A stretch of 64,000 nucleotides of DNA from Pseudolysinimonas kribbensis. Lineage in GTDB: Bacteria > Actinomycetota > Actinomycetes > Actinomycetales > Microbacteriaceae. Where the stretch lies: NCBI RefSeq assembly GCF_030161895.1, contig NZ_BSVB01000001.1, positions 434,001 to 498,000 of the forward strand, in the 5' to 3' direction. The notes under the pieces are model-generated. The model was given only the letters and a program-made list of their open reading frames with translations. It searched no databases and had not been told where the DNA came from. Of this stretch, positions 47,340 to 62,212 are shown one piece after another. The translations under genes and the position numbers were made by a program. Every line of letters starts with the position of its first letter. Position 1 is the stretch's first letter.

Positions 47340-48648
47340 CAGGACTCCCTTTCGCGAGATGGGCCGAACGGCCAGACGTCCGGCAGCCACTGCCCATCCT
47401 CGTCCTGGGTGAGGGTCGGCGCAGCAGCCGCACGAGCAACGCCAGCGCCCAGGCGAACAGCACGAGCAGCAGCAGGTTGCGGGCCGTGAGCACCGCGAGG
47501 ATCAGCGGCTGCAGGCGCAGGACGTCGTCGTAGAAGAACGGGTAGACGAGCTGGGTGAGCGCCGCCGTCACCAGGGTGAGCAGCGCGGGGCCGGTGAACG
47601 GCATCCCGCGCCCGGTCGCCCGCACCGCGAGCCCGAGCACGATCGGCACCGCGAGCCAGCCGATGTACTGCGGCGACCCGACCTTGTTGGCGACGATGAG
47701 CGCCGTCGTGAAGCCGAGCGTCAGGGCGGGCAGCAGGTCGGCTGCGGACGTCCCGCGACGGGCGATCAGGATGCCGAGCACGAGCACGGCCCCCACGGCC
47801 ACCACCAGCAGGGGCGTCGCGAGCGCGGCGGTGGCCGGGACGCCCGCGCCCTGCACCTGGTAGGTCAGGATCGTCGTGTCGTAGTAGACCGACACCGGCC
47901 CGCCCGGATGGGCGGCCGCGATCCACAGCCAGGGCGTCGCGAGGCCCGCCTCGATCTGCAGCCCCCGGCCGGACTGGGCCGTCACGAACGAGAACACGTG
48001 CGCCCCGCCGCCGAGCAGCAGTGCTCCCGCCACGACCACCGCGGAGAGCACGAGCGCGCCGAGTGCGACGTCGACCCGGCGCCGGAGCGCGACGACGGCC
48101 GCCGCGACGAGCGCGGCGGGCCACACCTTGATCCAGGCCCCGACGGCGAGCAGCACCCCGGCCGCGCGCGGCGCCCGCACCAGCAGCAGAACGCCGACGA
48201 GAGCCGCCGCCGTCGCGAACGAGTCGATGCGGGTCAGCGCGATCGGCCCGAGCAGCAGCAGGAGCGCCAGCCACCACCAAGCGGCGAGCGCGCCGCGTCG
48301 GTCGCGGCCGAAGCCGGTGACGAACGCGAACGCGACGGCATCCACGACGAAGACGAGGCTGAGCCAGGTGGGGGCGATCCGGTCCGGCCCGAACAGGTTC
48401 GACGCGATCATCGGCGGCAGGGCGAGGATCGGGTACACCCACGACGTCTGGATGCCCACCCAGACGTGCCGCGACAGCCCCTGTTCGATCCATGCCGGGT
48501 AGATCGCGCGCACGTCGCCGATGCCGGTGCCGTTCGGGAAGCCGAGCGCGACCGCCCCGACGACGAGGTGCACGACGACGAACGCGATCCAGAGCGGCAC
48601 CGGATGCGTCAGCAGGCGATGCGCCCGCCGGCCGGCGCCGCGCCTCAT
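47339..48648 (-). CDS. DUF2029/GT87-like integral membrane protein
   Basis: 436 residues after restoration, about 11-13 membrane helices. The first external loop reads [21 protein letters not shown] and an early [10 protein letters not shown] motif is typical of the GT87/DUF2029 group of polyprenyl-phosphate-mannose-dependent mannosyltransferases; activity here is inferred from family only. The frame breaks near 47418-47419 (GG for GGG), which restores the cytoplasmic tail [19 protein letters not shown]. It overlaps nnrD (4 nt) and the DUF77 gene (1 nt). Confidence 0.8.
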
Positions 48649-49459
48649 GCGGCGAGCAGACCGGCGATGACGCGGGGCAGCTCGGCGGCGAGGTCGAGCA
48701 CCGTGAGCGGTCCGCCGGCGCTCGCGCGCTCCGCCGCGAGGCCGTGCAGCACGGCGCCCGTCGCGGCGAGCGGGGCGATGGTCTCCGGCTCGTCGGCGAT
48801 GCGCTTCGCGTGGGTCGCGAGCAGCGCACCCAGGATGCCGGCGAGCGCGTCCCCGGCGCCCGCCGTCGCGAGCCAGCTCGGGGCGTTCCGCACCCGCAGC
48901 ATGCCGCCGTCGGGCGTGGCGACGTGCGTCGTGTGCCCTTGAGCAGCACGGTCGCGCCGAGCGACGCGGCGGCCGCCCGTGCGGCGCCCTCCGGGTCGGC
49001 GCGAACCTGCTCGACGGGACGACCCACCGCCTTGGCGAGCTCGCCGGCGTGCGGCGTGAGCAGCGCAGGGCCTGCGGCACGGTCGTGCAGGTCGAGTGCG
49101 CCGGCGTCGATGACGACCGGCACCTCTTGCGCGAGCGCGGCCTTCAGCCATCCGGCGGTGCGCTCGTCGCGCTGCGCGGCGTCCTGCCCCGAGCCGAGCA
49201 CCCACGCCTGCACGCGGCCGTCGACGGTGACCGCCTCGGGCCGGCGCGCGAGCACCAGCCGGGTCGGCCGCCCGGTGCCGAGATAGCGGATCATGCCGAC
49301 GCCCGTGCGGGCCGCCGCCTCGACGCCGAGCACGGCCGCGCCCGGGTACTGCGCCGATCCGGTGACGAAGCCGACGACGCCGCGGGTGTACTTGTCGTCG
49401 TCGGGACCGGGGACGGCGATCCAGCGGGCGGCCTGCTCGGGGCCGAACAGGTCGTCCAT
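48645..49459 (-). CDS. nnrD: ADP/ATP-dependent NAD(P)H-hydrate dehydratase
   Basis: Repairs damaged NAD(P)HX to NAD(P)H. Ribokinase-like fold of 271 residues after restoration: VVGFVTGSAQYPGAAVLGVEAAARTGVGMIRY, LLTPHAGELAKAVG and the nucleotide-binding TAGAGDALAGILGALLA. There is no N-terminal epimerase domain (NnrE). The frame breaks at 48936-48938 (CCC for CCCC; restores LLKGHTTHVATPDG). ATG 49459 is 22 nt from the divergent HAD gene. Confidence 0.93.
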
Positions 49460-49481
49460 GCAGCCACGATAGTTTGGCGGG

Positions 49482-50108
49482 GTGGCCATCAGCATCCCCG
49501 GCAAGGTCGTCGTCTTCGACTACGGGGAGGTGATCTCGCGCACCCCGGCCCCCGGCGCCCAGGCCGAGCTCGCCGCGCTCGCGGGCACCGACCTCGCGAC
49601 GCTGCAGGAGGCCTGGCTGCGCCACCGGCACGAGCTCGACCACGGCACGCTCGGCGTCGTCGAGTACTGGCAGACGATGGCGCGCGAGCTCGGGACGGAA
49701 TGGGGCATCCGGCGCATCCACGAGCTCTGGGCGCGCGACTTCGCGAGCTGGTTCACGCTCGAGCCGGAGACGGGCGATCTCATCGGCGAGCTCCACGACG
49801 GCGGCACCCGGATCGCGCTGCTCTCCAACGCCGGCTTCGACTACGGCGACCCGTTCCGGTTCTGGCCGCTCGGTTCGCTCATGGAGCGGGTGTTCGTGAG
49901 CGCCGAGCTGGGGCTGCTGAAGCCCGACCCGGAGATCTACCGCCGCGTGATGGACGAGCTGGGCGTCGGGCCGTCGGGCACGGTCTTCGTCGACAATAAG
50001 GCGGAGAACGTCGACGCGGCCGCCGCGCTCGGCATCACCGCGCACCATTTCACCGGCGCCCCCGGCCTCCGGACCTTCCTCGAGGGCCTCGCGGAGGCGG
50101 CGGCGTGA
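49482..50108 (+). CDS. HAD-superfamily hydrolase, subfamily IA
   Basis: 208 residues. Motif I is VVFDYGEVIS (nucleophile Asp; the +2 Asp is replaced by Gly as in the epoxide-hydrolase-N-like group), motif II IALLSNAG, motif III lysine in GLLKPDPEIYRR, and motif IV FVDNKAENVDAA. The substrate is unknown. GTG 49482. Its TGA overlaps the GTG of the OYE gene by 4 nt. Confidence 0.9.
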   Translation: MAISIPGKVVVFDYGEVISRTPAPGAQAELAALAGTDLATLQEAWLRHRHELDHGTLGVVEYWQTMARELGTEWGIRRIHELWARDFASWFTLEPETGDLIGELHDGGTRIALLSNAGFDYGDPFRFWPLGSLMERVFVSAELGLLKPDPEIYRRVMDELGVGPSGTVFVDNKAENVDAAAALGITAHHFTGAPGLRTFLEGLAEAAA

Positions 50109-51189
50109 CCGTGCTGTTCGACCCGTTCCCCGTGCGCGACGTGACGGCGCGCAACCGCATCTGGGTCGCCCCGATGTGCCAGTACCAGTGCCATGCGCTC
50201 GACGGGGTGCCGACGGACTGGCACCTCATGCACCTCGGCCAGTTCGCGCTCGGCGGCGTCGGGCTCGTGCTCACCGAGGCCACCGCGGTCGAGGCGATCG
50301 GCCGCATCAGCCCGCGCGACACGGGCATCTGGAACGACGAGCAGGTCGCCGCGTGGCGCCGCGTCGTCGACTTCGTGCACGCGCAGGGGGTGCCCATCGG
50401 CATCCAGCTCGCGCATGCCGGGCGCAAGGCCTCGACCTGGGCGCCGTGGGGCGAGGACGGTCGGCGCGGCCACGTGCCCGAGGCGGATGGCGGCTGGCCC
50501 GCGGTCGCGCCCTCGCCGCTGCCGTTCGGCACGCTGCCGGCGCCGCGCCAACTCACGCCCGACGAGGTGGCCGCGCTGCCCGTGACGTTCGCCGACGCGG
50601 CCGAGCGGGCGATCGCCGCCGGGTTCGACCTCGTCGAGGTGCACGCCGCGCACGGCTACCTCCTGCACCAGTTCCTCTCGCCGCTCAGCAACCGGCGCGA
50701 CGACGCCTACGGCGGCTCGGCCGAGAACCGCGCGCGCCTGCTCGTCGAGGTGGTCCGCGCCATCCGGGAGCGCGTGGGCGACCGGATGCCGGTGCTCGTG
50801 CGCTTCTCGGCGAGCGACTGGGCGCCCGGCGGTCTCGATCCCGAGGAGGTCGGCCGCATCGCGGGATGGGCGCGGGGGCCGGCGCCGACCTGGCCGACGT
50901 GTCCTCCGGCGGACTCGTCGCCGACCAGCGGATCGAGTCGGCCCCCGGCTACCAGGTGCCGTTCGCGACGACCGTGCGGCGGATCGGCGGGCTGCCGGTC
51001 GGCGCCGTCGGACTGCTCACCGATGCGCACCAGGTGGCCGGGATCGTCGACTCGGGCGCCGCCGATGTCGTGCTGCTCGCCCGGGAGCTGTTGCGCGACC
51101 CGCATTTCGCGCTGCGCGCTGCGCGCGAGCTCGGCGTCGACCTCGCGTGGCCGGGGGTGTATGAGCGGGCGAAGCTCTCGCCGCGCTAG
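50105..51189 (+). CDS. NADH:flavin oxidoreductase, Old Yellow Enzyme (YqjM) family
   Basis: FMN ene-reductase, 361 residues after restoration. RIWVAPMCQYQC carries the regulatory Cys of the YqjM class; QLAHAGRKAS (His-x-x-... pair), VEVHAAHGYLLHQFLSPLSN and AYGGSAENRARL are signature blocks. It reduces activated C=C bonds; the natural substrate is unknown. The frame breaks at 50874-50878 (GGGGG for GGGGGG; restores GWARGAGADLADVSSGGL). Its TAG shares CTAG with the convergent CNNM gene. Confidence 0.94.
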
Positions 51190-52226
51190 CGTCGCGTCGC
51201 GTCGTTGATCTGACCGACGAGCTCCTCGATGATGTCCTCGAGGAAGAGCACGCCGAGGGTCGTCCCGTGCTCGTCGAACGAGCGCGCCAGGTGCGCTCCC
51301 GAGCGCCGCATCATCGCGAGCGCGTCCTCGAGGTCCATGTCGCGGAACACCGAGATCAGCTGCCGGATCCGCTTCGGCGGCACCGGCTCGTCGAATTCGC
51401 CGTTGTCGAGGTCGATGACGTCCTTGAGGTGCAGGTAGCCGGTCGGCTCGCCGGCCTCGTCGACGAGCGGGTAGCGGCTGAACCCGTGCTGGGCGACGGC
51501 CCGCTCGACGTCGACGGGGGTCGCGTCCTCGGGGAGGGTGACGAGCTGTTCGAGCGGGAGGGCGACATCCCGCACCGACTTGGTCGTGAACTCGAACGCG
51601 TTGCCGAGCGCTCCGGTCGCATCGGTCAGCACGCCCTCCCGGGTGGAGGTCGCGACGATCGTCGCGACCTCGTCGACCGTGTAGGCGCTGGTCGCCTCGC
51701 TCTTGGGCTGGACGCCGAACAGACGCACGACGCCGTTCGCGATCGCGTTCAGCGCCCACACGATCGGCCGGAAGACCGTCGCCCACGCGACCAGCGGCAC
51801 GGCGAGCACGAGCGCGGCCCGGTCGGGGATCGAGAACGAGATGTTCTTGGGGATGGTCTCGCCGAACACGACGTGCAGGAACGAGACGAGCAGCAGGGTC
51901 ACGATGAAGGCGATGGTCCCGTTGACCTCATCGGCCCAGCCGGTCAGCTGCAGCGGCACCTCGAGCAGCCCGTGGATCGCCGGCTCCGAAACGTTGAGGA
52001 TAAGCAGCGACGCGATCGTGATGCCGAGCTGCGTCGAGGCGAGCATGAGCGTCGCGTGCTCCATCGCCCAGAGCGCCGTCTTGGCGAACCGCGAGCCGGC
52101 GTCCGCCCTCGGCTCGATCTGCGAGCGACGCGCGGCGATGATCGCGAACTCCGCCGCGACGAAGAAGGCGTTGACGACGAGCAGCACGACGAGCCAGACG
52201 AGGCCCCACCAGTTGGCCGGGTTCAC
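51186..52226 (-). CDS. CNNM/CBS-domain membrane protein without CorC domain
   Basis: 346 residues. DUF21/CNNM transmembrane module (AAEFAIIAARRSQIE, LASTQLGITIASLLI, FGETIPKNISFS), then a CBS pair (LPEDATPVDVERAV ... YPLVDEAGEPTGYLHLKDVI; LFLEDIIEELVGQI). The C-terminal CorC_HlyC domain present in the upstream paralogue is absent. The family is linked to magnesium/cobalt efflux or tolerance. GTG 52226 overlaps the stop of the upstream paralogue when its missing base is restored. Confidence 0.9.
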   Translation of the reverse strand: MNPANWWGLVWLVVLLVVNAFFVAAEFAIIAARRSQIEPRADAGSRFAKTALWAMEHATLMLASTQLGITIASLLILNVSEPAIHGLLEVPLQLTGWADEVNGTIAFIVTLLLVSFLHVVFGETIPKNISFSIPDRAALVLAVPLVAWATVFRPIVWALNAIANGVVRLFGVQPKSEATSAYTVDEVATIVATSTREGVLTDATGALGNAFEFTTKSVRDVALPLEQLVTLPEDATPVDVERAVAQHGFSRYPLVDEAGEPTGYLHLKDVIDLDNGEFDEPVPPKRIRQLISVFRDMDLEDALAMMRRSGAHLARSFDEHGTTLGVLFLEDIIEELVGQINDATRR

Positions 52227-53562
52227 CGCCGCTCCCCTGCTCCTGCGCGGCGGTGCCGCCGTCGGCCTCCGGATCGGGCGTGAACCGGATGCGGTCGATC
52301 CGCCGTCCGTCCATGCGCTCGACGCGGAACACCCCCGCCGGCACCGTCACGGCGTCGCCCACCCGGGCGACGCGGCCCAGTTCGCTCATGAGCCAGCCGG
52401 CGACGGTCTCGTAGGGACCGTCCTCCGGCACGCTCACGCCCGCGCGCTCCTGCAGCTCGTCGGGGCGGAGGGCACCGGGGAAGGTGATCCAGTCGCGACT
52501 GCGCACGACATCCGGGCGACTGCGGTCGTGCTCGTCGGACACCTCGCCGACGAGTTCCTCGACGAGGTCCTCGAGGGTCGCGACGCCCGCCGTGCCGCCG
52601 TACTCGTCGACGACGATGGCCATCTGGTAGCCGCGGCCGCGCAGCTCGCCGAGCAGGGTGTCGAGACGCATGGTCTCCGGCACCCGGAGGGCGTCGTTCG
52701 CCAGCGCCGACACCGGCACCTCGGCACGACGCTCGCGCGGCACCGCGACGGCCTGTTTGATGTGCACGAGGCCCGTGACGTCGTCGATGTCGTCGTCGAT
52801 GACCGGGAAGCGCGAGAACCCGGTGCGGCGCGCGAGCTCGACGACGGCCTGCGCGCTCGCGGAGCGGTCGATGCTGGCGACCCGCGGTCGGGGCGTCATG
52901 ACGTCGGAGGCGTCGTGGTCGGAGAACGCGAGCGTGCGCGCGAGGAGGGTCGCGGTGTCGCGGTCGAGCGCGCCCTCGCTCGCCGATCGGCGCACGAGTG
53001 TGCGCAGCTCCTCAGCCGTCCGTGCGGAGCTCAGCTCCTCCTTGGGCTCGATGCCCACAGCCCGCAGCACGCCGTTCGCCGACCGGTTCAGCACCCACAC
53101 GAACGGCTTGAACACGGTCGAGAACCCCAGCTGGAACGGGATGACGATCTTCGCCACCTGCCGCGTCACGGAAAGGGCGAGGTTCTTCGGAACCAGCTCG
53201 CCGATGATCATCGACAGCAGCGTCGCGATCGCGACGGCGACGATCGACGCGACCGGCAGCACCGCCCCGGACGGCAGACCCAGGCCCCGGATGGCGGGCG
53301 TCAGGAACGACCCGAACGCCGGCTCCAGCGTGAACCCGGTCAGCAGCGTGGTGAGCGTGATGCCGAGCTGCGCGCTCGAGAGATGCGTCGAGGTGTGCCG
53401 CAGACCCCGGATGACGGGCCCGAGCATCGTCTCCCCGCGCGCTTGGCGCGCCTCGAGATCCGCACGCTCGAGATTCACCAGGGTGAACTCGCTCGCCACG
53501 AAGAACCCCGTGCCGACCGTCAGCACCAGCCCGATCACGAGCAGCACGACGTCCCAGCTCAT
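52223..53562 (-). CDS. CNNM/CBS/CorC-domain membrane protein (hemolysin C-like)
   Basis: 446 residues after restoration. Order: CNNM membrane module ([43 protein letters not shown]), CBS pair (DVMTPRPRV ... [49 protein letters not shown]) and C-terminal CorC_HlyC transporter-associated domain ([14 protein letters not shown] ... [12 protein letters not shown]). The frame breaks at 52234-52237 (CCCC for CCCCC), which otherwise makes it run on into the next gene. It probably acts in divalent-cation homeostasis together with the shorter paralogue. Confidence 0.92.
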
Positions 53563-53757
53563 CGGAGGCCGCGTCGAGACGGAGGGTCGTCCATGATCCG
53601 GGCAGTCTACCGAGACTGCTCCTCCACGCCCGTGACGAGAATCCGAGAAATGCCATGTCGACCGTGCGGAGATAGACCATGATCCACGCCGTCTAACGAT
53701 CGCCTGGAGCAGTGCTCGGGTGGTCGTCGGTGCCGGGGGTTCGTCGGGGCACTCTCG
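53563..53757. repeat. Repeat-rich intergenic region
   Basis: No gene is evident. Direct repeats CCATGATCC-2-GcaGTCTA at 53591-53609 and the related copy at 53677-53695 lie 86 bp apart. ACTGCTCC near 53614 is the complement of GGAGCAGT near 53706. GAAATGCCATGT near 53647 resembles the left arm of the adjacent stem-loop (GAAACGCCATGT). Confidence 0.6.
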
Positions 53758-53808
53758 AAACGCCATGTGAATAGCGCCTCATAGTGAGGCGGGGTTCACA
53801 TCGCGTTT
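53758..53808. terminator. Large nested stem-loop at the end of the arsR-like gene
   Basis: Outer arms AAACGCCATGTGAA (53758-53771) and TTCACATCGCGTTT (53795-53808) pair with one mismatch; an inner perfect stem CGCCTCA/TGAGGCG closes on TAG. The arsR stop codon lies in the right arm, so it may terminate that minus-strand gene. Confidence 0.7.
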
Positions 53809-54388
53809 GTAGAGGTACCTGTCCCTACAGGCCCGATTCCAATTCCCACCCCGCGCCCACACGCCGATCCAGGGCGCTCCGGCGGGTGGAGCTCAGTCGA
53901 GCCGGAACGGATCGTCGCGGGGACGGCCTCCTCGGCGACCCAGCGATGGTCGCCGTCGCCCTCATCCTCAACCGTGTCGTCGAGCCAGGGCTCCTCTGCG
54001 TTGCGTTCCGGCCATGGCCACGAGGGTCGGGGCCCGCGGCTGCGGCGCGCAGCGGAGTCGATGCGGTGCGGCCGCCGTGCGGGCGGCGCGTCGACGAGGT
54101 ACGGCCAGCCGTAGTGGTGCTCCCAGCGCTCGCGCAGCGCATCGATCTCGCGCTCGAGGCGGTCCATGGCGCCGGGATGGAGCCGGTACATCCGGGATCC
54201 CCCTCCTGGCGGGTGATGACGAGATGCTCGTCCCGGAGGGTGCGCAGGTGGTGCGACACGGCCGTGCGGCCGATGCCGAAGTCGTGCATCGCCATGTCGG
54301 TGAGCTCGGCCACGGCGTGCTCGCCGGTGGCGAGCGTCTCGAACAGCAGCCGGCGAACGGGATCGGCCAGCATCGCGAACATGTGCAT
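53796..54388 (-). CDS. ArsR-type winged-HTH regulator with unusual C-terminal tail
   Basis: The HTH is clear: MHMFAMLADPVRRLLFETLATGEHAVAELTD, then IGRTAVSHHLRTLRDEHLVITRQEG, and after the restored base a wing (SRMYRLHPGAMDRLEREI). The frame breaks at 54199-54203 (CCCCC for CCCCCC). About 197 residues, against the usual 100-120; the last 80 (from about APPARRPHRID on) are low-complexity and Arg/Pro/Gly-rich, so a further undetected error near the end is possible. No metal-binding cysteines are seen. An in-frame GTG at 54397 is an alternative start. Confidence 0.72.
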
Positions 54389-54456
54389 CCGCGCCACGCT
54401 AGGCGCAGCGGCGCAACGCTCGTCGCCCGCCCGCCGGAGTGGTGGACGATCGCGCG

Positions 54457-55170
54457 TCAGGCGCCCGCGGGGTACAGGCGCTCGTGAACGCCCTCCTCGC
54501 GCATCGTCCACAGCATGTCCGCGAGGAGCACAGGATCGGCATCCGGGAAGGGAGCCACCGGGCGGCCGGCCGCTCTCGCCTCGGCACGGGAGGCGTGGAA
54601 GGGCGTCCCCTCGATCGCCGCTCCGATGTAGAGCCGCCCCACGAAGACGCCGCGCGGGCCGACCTCGGCCTCCAGCGACTGGAGGTAGTTGCGCTGCGCG
54701 GCGAGCACGGGGCCCGGCCCGCTCATCCCCGGCAGACCCCGGACGGCGGCCATCCCCTGTGCCACCAACACTGCTCCCGCGCCGCGCTCCAGCATGGCGG
54801 GCAGGAACGCATGCACCATCGCGACCGGGGTGTACAGCGCCAGCGCCAGGTAGCTCGGGAAGGCATCCGGTGTCAGATCGGCGGCGGGGGTGAAGCCGGC
54901 GTTGGTGCCGCCCGGCTGGGACGCGAAGTACAGCACATCCGGATCGCCGACCTCGTCGCGGATGCGGCCGATCAGGTCGGGCAGGGCACCGGTGTCGCCG
55001 AGATCCGCGGTCAATGTCACCGCGCGACCGGGCAGGTCGGCGGCGATCCGGGCGAGGTTCTCCGCGCGACGGCCGACCAGCACCGCCGCGTACCCCTCAC
55101 GGGTGAAGCGGGCCGCGACGGAGCGGCCGAGACCGGGTCCGGCACCCAGGATGACGATGGATGAAGCCAT
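54457..55170 (-). CDS. Atypical SDR-like NAD(P)-binding protein
   Basis: 237 residues. The Rossmann motif IVILGAGPGLGRSVAARFTREG is well conserved, as is an SDR-like central region, but where YxxxK is expected the protein reads GMSGPGPVLAAQRNYLQSL, without a Tyr-x3-Lys, so classical SDR catalysis is doubtful. ATG 55170 has GAAGGAG 5 nt upstream. It is divergent from a TetR regulator, with a palindromic operator between them, suggesting TetR controls it. Confidence 0.82.
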   Translation of the reverse strand: MASSIVILGAGPGLGRSVAARFTREGYAAVLVGRRAENLARIAADLPGRAVTLTADLGDTGALPDLIGRIRDEVGDPDVLYFASQPGGTNAGFTPAADLTPDAFPSYLALALYTPVAMVHAFLPAMLERGAGAVLVAQGMAAVRGLPGMSGPGPVLAAQRNYLQSLEAEVGPRGVFVGRLYIGAAIEGTPFHASRAEARAAGRPVAPFPDADPVLLADMLWTMREEGVHERLYPAGA

Positions 55171-55190
55171 TGCTGCTCCTTCGAGACGTT

Positions 55191-55229
55191 AACTTGACCC
55201 TAGGATCAATTTGACGGTGTCGTCAAGTT
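55191..55229. promoter_or_regulatory. TetR operator in the SDR/tetR divergent promoter
   Basis: AATTTGACG and CGTCAAGTT (55208-55216 and 55221-55229) form a palindrome around GTGT with one mismatch. A further half-site AACTTGAC lies at 55191-55198. The site overlaps the TTGACG of a likely tetR promoter. Confidence 0.7.
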
Positions 55230-55243
55230 GGTATCGTGCCGGT

Positions 55244-57260
<2,017 letters not shown>

Positions 57261-57273
57261 GCCTCCACGGTAT

Positions 57274-57333
57274 CCGGAAGAACTCAGGAACTTCCGGGGC
57301 GTGCCCCACTCGGGCGACGGCGGGATCCCGCCG
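57274..57333. promoter_or_regulatory. Two palindromes in the guaB1/kgd intergenic region
   Basis: CCGGAAG and CTTCCGG (57274-57280, 57291-57297) are perfect arms with a 10-nt spacer; CGGCGGGATCCCGCCG at 57318-57333 is a perfect 16-bp palindrome. They may be regulator sites or terminators; a TAAACT hexamer at 57341-57346 could be the kgd -10. Confidence 0.45.
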
Positions 57334-57384
57334 GGATGGTTAAACTCGTACACGTTTGTCGACGCAGAAAGTAGGCGGTCAGCC

Positions 57385-61164
<3,780 letters not shown>

Positions 61165-61168
61165 GCCG

Positions 61169-61399
61169 CTAGCGGGTGCTGATCGCCGCGAGCACCGCGG
61201 CCTTGAGCTCCTCGGGGGCCGTCTCCTGGCAGGCGGAGCGCATCTTGAGGGTCAGCGTGAGCCCGACGAGGTGCTCGGCCGAGCAGTCCTCGCAGTTCTC
61301 GAGGTGGTCGGTCACGTCCTGGAAGTCCTGCTCGCTCAGCTCCGAGTGCAGGTACTCCTCCAGTTCTGCCTTGGCCTTCTCACAGCCGCAGTCGGTCAT
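61169..61399 (-). CDS. rsrA: Zinc anti-sigma factor (RsrA-like)
   Basis: 76 residues. Zinc-binding motif DHLENCEDC (His-x3-Cys-x2-Cys), with an N-terminal [10 protein letters not shown] supplying the extra cysteine, as in RsrA, which releases SigR when its thiols are oxidised. ATG 61399 overlaps the sigR stop (ATGA). The stop lies in a CCGCTAGCGG palindrome right beside the kgd stop. Confidence 0.93.
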   Translation of the reverse strand: MTDCGCEKAKAELEEYLHSELSEQDFQDVTDHLENCEDCSAEHLVGLTLTLKMRSACQETAPEELKAAVLAAISTR

Positions 61400-62154
61400 C
61401 TCTTGCTCCTGGTGGCGGGTTCGGGCACCGTGAACCCACGGTCCCGTGCATAGTCGGCGAGGCGCTCCCGCAGGAGCCGGCGGCCACGATGCAGCCGACT
61501 CATCACGGTACCGACGGGGGTCTTCATGATGTCGGCGATCTCCTGGTAGGCGAAGCCCTCGACATCCGCGAGGTACACCGCCAGCCGGAAGTCCTCCGGG
61601 ATGGACTGCAGCGCGTCCTTCACGTCGCTGTCCGGCAGGTGATCGATCGCCTCGGCCTCGGCGGAGCGGGTCGACCGACCCTGCGTGATCGACTCCGCGG
61701 ACCCGAGCTGCCAGTCCTCGAGGTCGTCGATCGCGTTCTGGTACGGGTTGCGCTGATTCTTGCGATACCCGTTGATGAACGTGTTGGTCAGGATGCGGTA
61801 CATCCAGGCCTTGAGGTTCGTGCCCTGCTCGAACTGCCCGAAGGCCGCGTACGCCTTGACGTAGGTCTCCTGCACGAGGTCGCCGGCATCCGTGGGGTTG
61901 CGGGTCATGCGCATCGCAGCCGCGTACAGCTGATCCATGAAAGGGATCGCCTGCTCCTCGAAGAGCGCTCGCAGCTGCTCGGGCGGCAGATCCGACCGAC
62001 GACGTCCGCGGCGGCGATCGAGGTCGTCGACGGCGTCGAGCTCGGATTCGACCACGGTGAGGTCGTTCTCGGACGTGTCCTTCGGCTCGTCGCTCATCGC
62101 CTGGAAGTCTATGCCGGAGGCGGTGGAGGGACGTTCGAGCACGCTCGTGGGCAC
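61396..62154 (-). CDS. sigR: ECF sigma factor of the SigR/SigH disulfide-stress type
   Basis: Region 2: [34 protein letters not shown] and [22 protein letters not shown]; region 4: [38 protein letters not shown]. These match SigR/SigH closely. The start could be GTG 62154 (AGAGGAG 10 nt upstream; 252 residues) or ATG 62097 ([11 protein letters not shown]; weak ribosome site). I found no clear GGAAT-N18-GTT autoregulatory promoter. It is in an operon with rsrA and 58 nt from the divergent aroA. Confidence 0.93.
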   Translation of the reverse strand: MPTSVLERPSTASGIDFQAMSDEPKDTSENDLTVVESELDAVDDLDRRRGRRRSDLPPEQLRALFEEQAIPFMDQLYAAAMRMTRNPTDAGDLVQETYVKAYAAFGQFEQGTNLKAWMYRILTNTFINGYRKNQRNPYQNAIDDLEDWQLGSAESITQGRSTRSAEAEAIDHLPDSDVKDALQSIPEDFRLAVYLADVEGFAYQEIADIMKTPVGTVMSRLHRGRRLLRERLADYARDRGFTVPEPATRSKR

Positions 62155-62212
62155 GGGGCGCCGCTCCTCTCGTCTCCACCGGGCGATCCCCGGACGTTAC
62201 TGTGGACAACCG

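Noticed and set aside
62155-62212. A SigR-type GGAAT-N18-GTT autoregulatory promoter before sigR
   Set aside because: No GGAAT with a correctly spaced GTT was found on the minus strand in this gap.
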